Notes under the pieces: generated by a model
Told to the model about the DNA's origin: nothing
Seen by the model: the letters and a program-made list of their open reading frames with translations, nothing else
The model's database searches: none
Assembly: GCF_021134715.1 (NCBI RefSeq)
Contig: NC_060017.1
Coordinates: 5,580,001-5,644,000, forward strand
Length of the DNA: 64,000 nt
From: Daphnia pulex
Taxonomy: Eukaryota; Arthropoda; Branchiopoda; Diplostraca; Daphniidae
Direction: 5' to 3'
Program-made: the position numbers and the translations under genes
Shown: positions 61,101 to 64,000 of the stretch, one piece after another
Numbering within the stretch: the stretch's first letter is position 1
Layout: each line of letters opens with the position of its first letter

Positions 61101-64000
61101 GAGCCAAAGCCATCAACGATTGATACTGGCTATCAATTTGGACTTGACGTGCAGCAATCGAACTCTGTTCCGCCAAAGCCTGTTGTGAGGCCGACAATCC
61201 TGGCTCAATTTTCTTCACATAGGCAGCCGGAACAAATCCTTGGCGATCGTTTACTTCGACTTTCCACCAATCCTGTAAAAACAAATATTTAAAATGTTAT
61301 GAGTTAATGACGAATAGTTAAAAATGACACGAAGAAATATTACCTTGTTGTTGGAATTCAATAGTGTGAGAACATCTCCTTTGCGCATGGAGACTTCACG
61401 GGGTGACTTTTCGGTGTAATCGTACAGCGCAACAACACATTCCTTGCCAGACACATCAGACACGGGAGCTTCTTGCTAAATTTGGTTAGAGAGAAAATAA
61501 ACAGTTAGTATACACGCTAAACCTAAATAAAAAGCACCATTCTTACCGGACAACTTTGTGCCTGATCTCTAAGGGCTACAATTGTCGATCCAAATGCTTC
61601 AAGATCAGACATTAATGCTTCGTGTTTCTTCAGAAGAGCTTCAGACGAATCTTCATCTTTGCCATAATCGATACTTCCCGACAGCGGCTCTTTTTCTTTA
61701 ATCCAGGATTCGGCTTCGTTCGCATCCGCAAAGTATTGGTGAGCTTGGAGCGAATCTTCCAAATCTTGCTTCCGTTGGAACGCTTTCTCTTTCAAATGAG
61801 CCCAATGATCAGCAAGCGCTTGGATGCGCTTACGTACCTCATCGGCAGCAAAATGACCATCATCAGCCATTTGGAAACCAGCTTGACAAACAGCCAAGAC
61901 ATGGGGCTCATGATTATGCATTTCAGCTAAGACAGCTTGGTGTTTCTTGATCAGATTTTGAACACCAATAAGGTCGCGACCGCGATTGGTTGATGCTGCA
62001 ATTGGCTCCTTTTCGCGAATCCAAGCTTCTTCGTCTTCCACATCGCGGAAGAGTTGTTGAACGCGAAGAGAATCTAAAAGCCGCTGTTTCCGCAAGCCCA
62101 TCGGATTTTGCAAGGCATCATAGCGCTCAGTTACACCAGCCTATACAAATAAATTACGAAAAGAGAATAAATTATGTAAAAGATAAGCAATTTGTGTAAA
62201 TGTATAGACAATTTACCTGTTTGGTGAGAATACTGTCAACATCAAAGTGTCCAGAGTCGATAAATTGTTGGGCAGCCGATTTAATGGCATCAATACGATC
62301 CTGATGAGAAGCCACATCTGCTTCCAATAGCGCATGCTTCTTTTGCAAGTTCTGAACGCTAGTCAAGTCTTTCCCATAATCCTCGCTCAAAAGCTGGCCT
62401 TCTACTTCACTTAGCCAGATCTCCAAATCTTCAACACCTCGGTTGAATTGCTGCTGTTGGGAGGCCTGGGCCAGTCTAGTTCCCTTGCGTTCGGTGGCAG
62501 CTAGAAGGGTTTCCCACAAACGAACAATTTCTTCCAGACGAGCATGAATCCTATCAGTTGCCCAATGATTGCCTTCAATCAATTCTCGACCCACAGCATC
62601 AAGTTCTTCAATGCGACTCTTGTTTGCAGTCAATTCTTGCTCAAAAGTCTGGTGTTTCTGGACTTTGCCGTTCAAGTTAGTAGGGTCTAGGTAGCTGTCA
62701 TCAGTGGCAAATTTCAGTTTCTCGTTAATCCAGCCTTTGGTTTCATCACAATCTCTTTCAAATTGCTGCAAACGGAAAGAATCCTCTAGCAATACGCGAC
62801 GTTGGCTGGACTTTTCAAGCAAAGCTCCGCGGCGATCTAATAAAAGCGCACGACGCTGGGCAACGTCCTCAGCAGCATAATGTTGGCCTGTTAATGGAAA
62901 ATTATAAGCAACCATGCTGATGTTATAAATTATTCAAATCTTGAAAATACCTTCGATCAGTTTTGAAGCAAATTCGTCCAAAGCTTTAATTTTCTCTTCT
63001 TGCGCCGCCAATGATTTCTCAAAGTCTTCGTGTTTCTTGATTAGCGCTTCGACAGAATCTAGAGAATCACCCAAATCTTCGTTCGACAGGAAAGCCTCTT
63101 GTTTAGCCATCCAAGTATCAGCTTGCTCCGTATCGCTTTAAATTAAAGGGAAATTGGAATAGAAGCATAAAAAAGGTATCTTTTGGTAGAGCTTACCGAT
63201 AAAAAAGTTGAAGATCCATGCACTGTTCGTACAAAATCCGTCGCTCTTCCCATAAAGTCAACAAATTTTGTTTCTCGTTGGACAAGGTAATCAGCTTTTC
63301 GTTGACTTCCGACGCAGCCCAATGTTCTTTTTCTACTAAGACCTGGCCAGCGTCAGCTGTAGCTCGGAAGCTATCTTCCCTTGCATCAATTTCGCCCTAC
63401 TCAAACAATTGTAAAATAAACTTGATGGCTATGCAACTTTACTGACGAACAAAATAAACCATACCCTATGTTCTTGATGACGTTCCAGCAAGGCCTCAGC
63501 GCCTGCAACATCTTTAGCTAATTCATCAGCAGCGATAATGGCTTTCATGTCATGAATCCATGAGACTAAGTCACGGAAGTCTGACAAGAAGCGGTGCAGG
63601 AAGTAAGAATCATCCAAACGACGTTTGCGTTCCTATTTATAAAAGGATCAAACTCAATATAGTAGTCATATTGAAGCAATTTGGCGCATGTTTAGATTAC
63701 CTTAGCTTTACCAGTTAACCTCTCCCAATTGTTTTCAATCTCTTGATGCTTGGCTTTGATTTGATCTGCATGATCGGGATGAATGCCGCATAAACGAGCA
63801 GCTTCTTGGCCTAAAGTCATCACTTTATCTTCCAAAGCTGCTAGATCACGCTCAACACCCTCATGCTTCCGCTGCAGTGTCTGAACACTAGCTAAATCGC
63901 GACCGAAATCGTCCGATGACAATACGACATCTTTTTCGGTGATCCAGGCAACTGTTTCATCAGCATCACGATTAAAACGCTGGATTTCGTGAGCGCCAAA
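55105..64000 (-). CDS. alpha-Spec: Alpha-spectrin, C-terminal 2159 residues (runs off the right edge)
   Basis: At least 27 exons join in phase from 64000 down to the stop at 55105-55107, 2159 residues out of about 2415 in Drosophila; the N-terminal ~250 are outside. Exon bounds include 64000-63701, 62887-62217, 62140-61547, 61475-61344, 61272-61012, 60941-60513, 60444-60163, 59766-59618, 59539-59328, 57198-56858, 55880-55740, 55467-55301 and 55233-55105. Spectrin repeats recur ([26 protein letters not shown]). An SH3 domain spans two exons ([34 protein letters not shown]). The C-terminus is calmodulin-like with EF-hands ([37 protein letters not shown]). The vertebrate calpain/calmodulin insert is absent, as expected for invertebrates. 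With beta-spectrin it forms the membrane skeleton tetramer. Confidence 0.98.
60030..60071 (-). other. Candidate 42-nt cassette exon in alpha-spectrin
   Basis: Between constitutive exons 60444-60163 and 59766-59618 lies a 14-codon block. It has an acceptor (GATTTTTAG), a donor (CCGCAG|GTCAGA) and phase 0 at both ends, so it can be inserted without frame change. It encodes [14 protein letters not shown], which resembles the start of the next exon, [14 protein letters not shown], at seven of 14 positions. It looks like a duplicated alternative exon adding one short segment in a helix-linker region. Confidence 0.5.

Overview
The window is nuclear genomic DNA of an arthropod, most likely a compact-genome crustacean such as Daphnia. 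This is inferred from animal-specific genes (alpha-spectrin, muscle myosin regulatory light chain, CtBP, roquin), GT-AG introns mostly of 60-120 bp, short intergenic spaces and AT-rich flanks. Coding exons below were joined by hand from splice sites and reading phase. Every multi-exon model listed as confident closes in frame, but no alignment or transcript was available.

Layout: 0.9-6.5 kb (-) FAM102/EEIG1-like C2 protein; 9.0-11.8 kb (+) roquin (RC3H); 13.5-14.5 kb (-) METTL6, followed by a string of small exon-like segments down to 12.6 kb; 15.6-17.6 kb (+) alpha-tubulin; 18.1-20.6 kb (-) a TRC8/RNF139-type membrane RING E3; 21.8-24.1 kb (-) BiP/HSPA5; 25.4-27.6 kb (+) SRP68; 27.8-28.1 kb (-) a possible relic of a Cys-loop receptor; 29.65-30.7 kb (+) muscle myosin regulatory light chain; 31.8-34.7 kb (+) a second TRC8/RNF139 paralog in inverted orientation; 34.9-36.5 kb (-) MAEA; 39.1-41.3 kb (+) CtBP; 42.1-44.7 kb (-) CDC16/APC6; 45.4-52 kb (+) a region of many very short spliced exons with box C/D snoRNA-like elements in the introns, read as a non-coding snoRNA host gene, with a competing small minus-strand coding model at 45.5-46.5 kb; 52.3-52.8 kb a large inverted repeat; 55.1-64.0 kb (-) the C-terminal 2159 residues of alpha-spectrin, running off the right edge.

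Themes: several genes are divergent pairs sharing short promoters (FAM102/RC3H, METTL6/alpha-tubulin, BiP/SRP68, MAEA/CtBP, CDC16/host RNA). BiP and SRP68 both act at the ER, and their shared spacer holds exact matches to ER-stress elements. Ubiquitin biology recurs (two TRC8 paralogs, MAEA, CDC16, roquin). The most interesting parts are the candidate snoRNA host, the inverted TRC8 pair with the same intron phases and the same 680-residue length, the spliced tail after the METTL6 stop, and a 42-nt alternative exon in alpha-spectrin.
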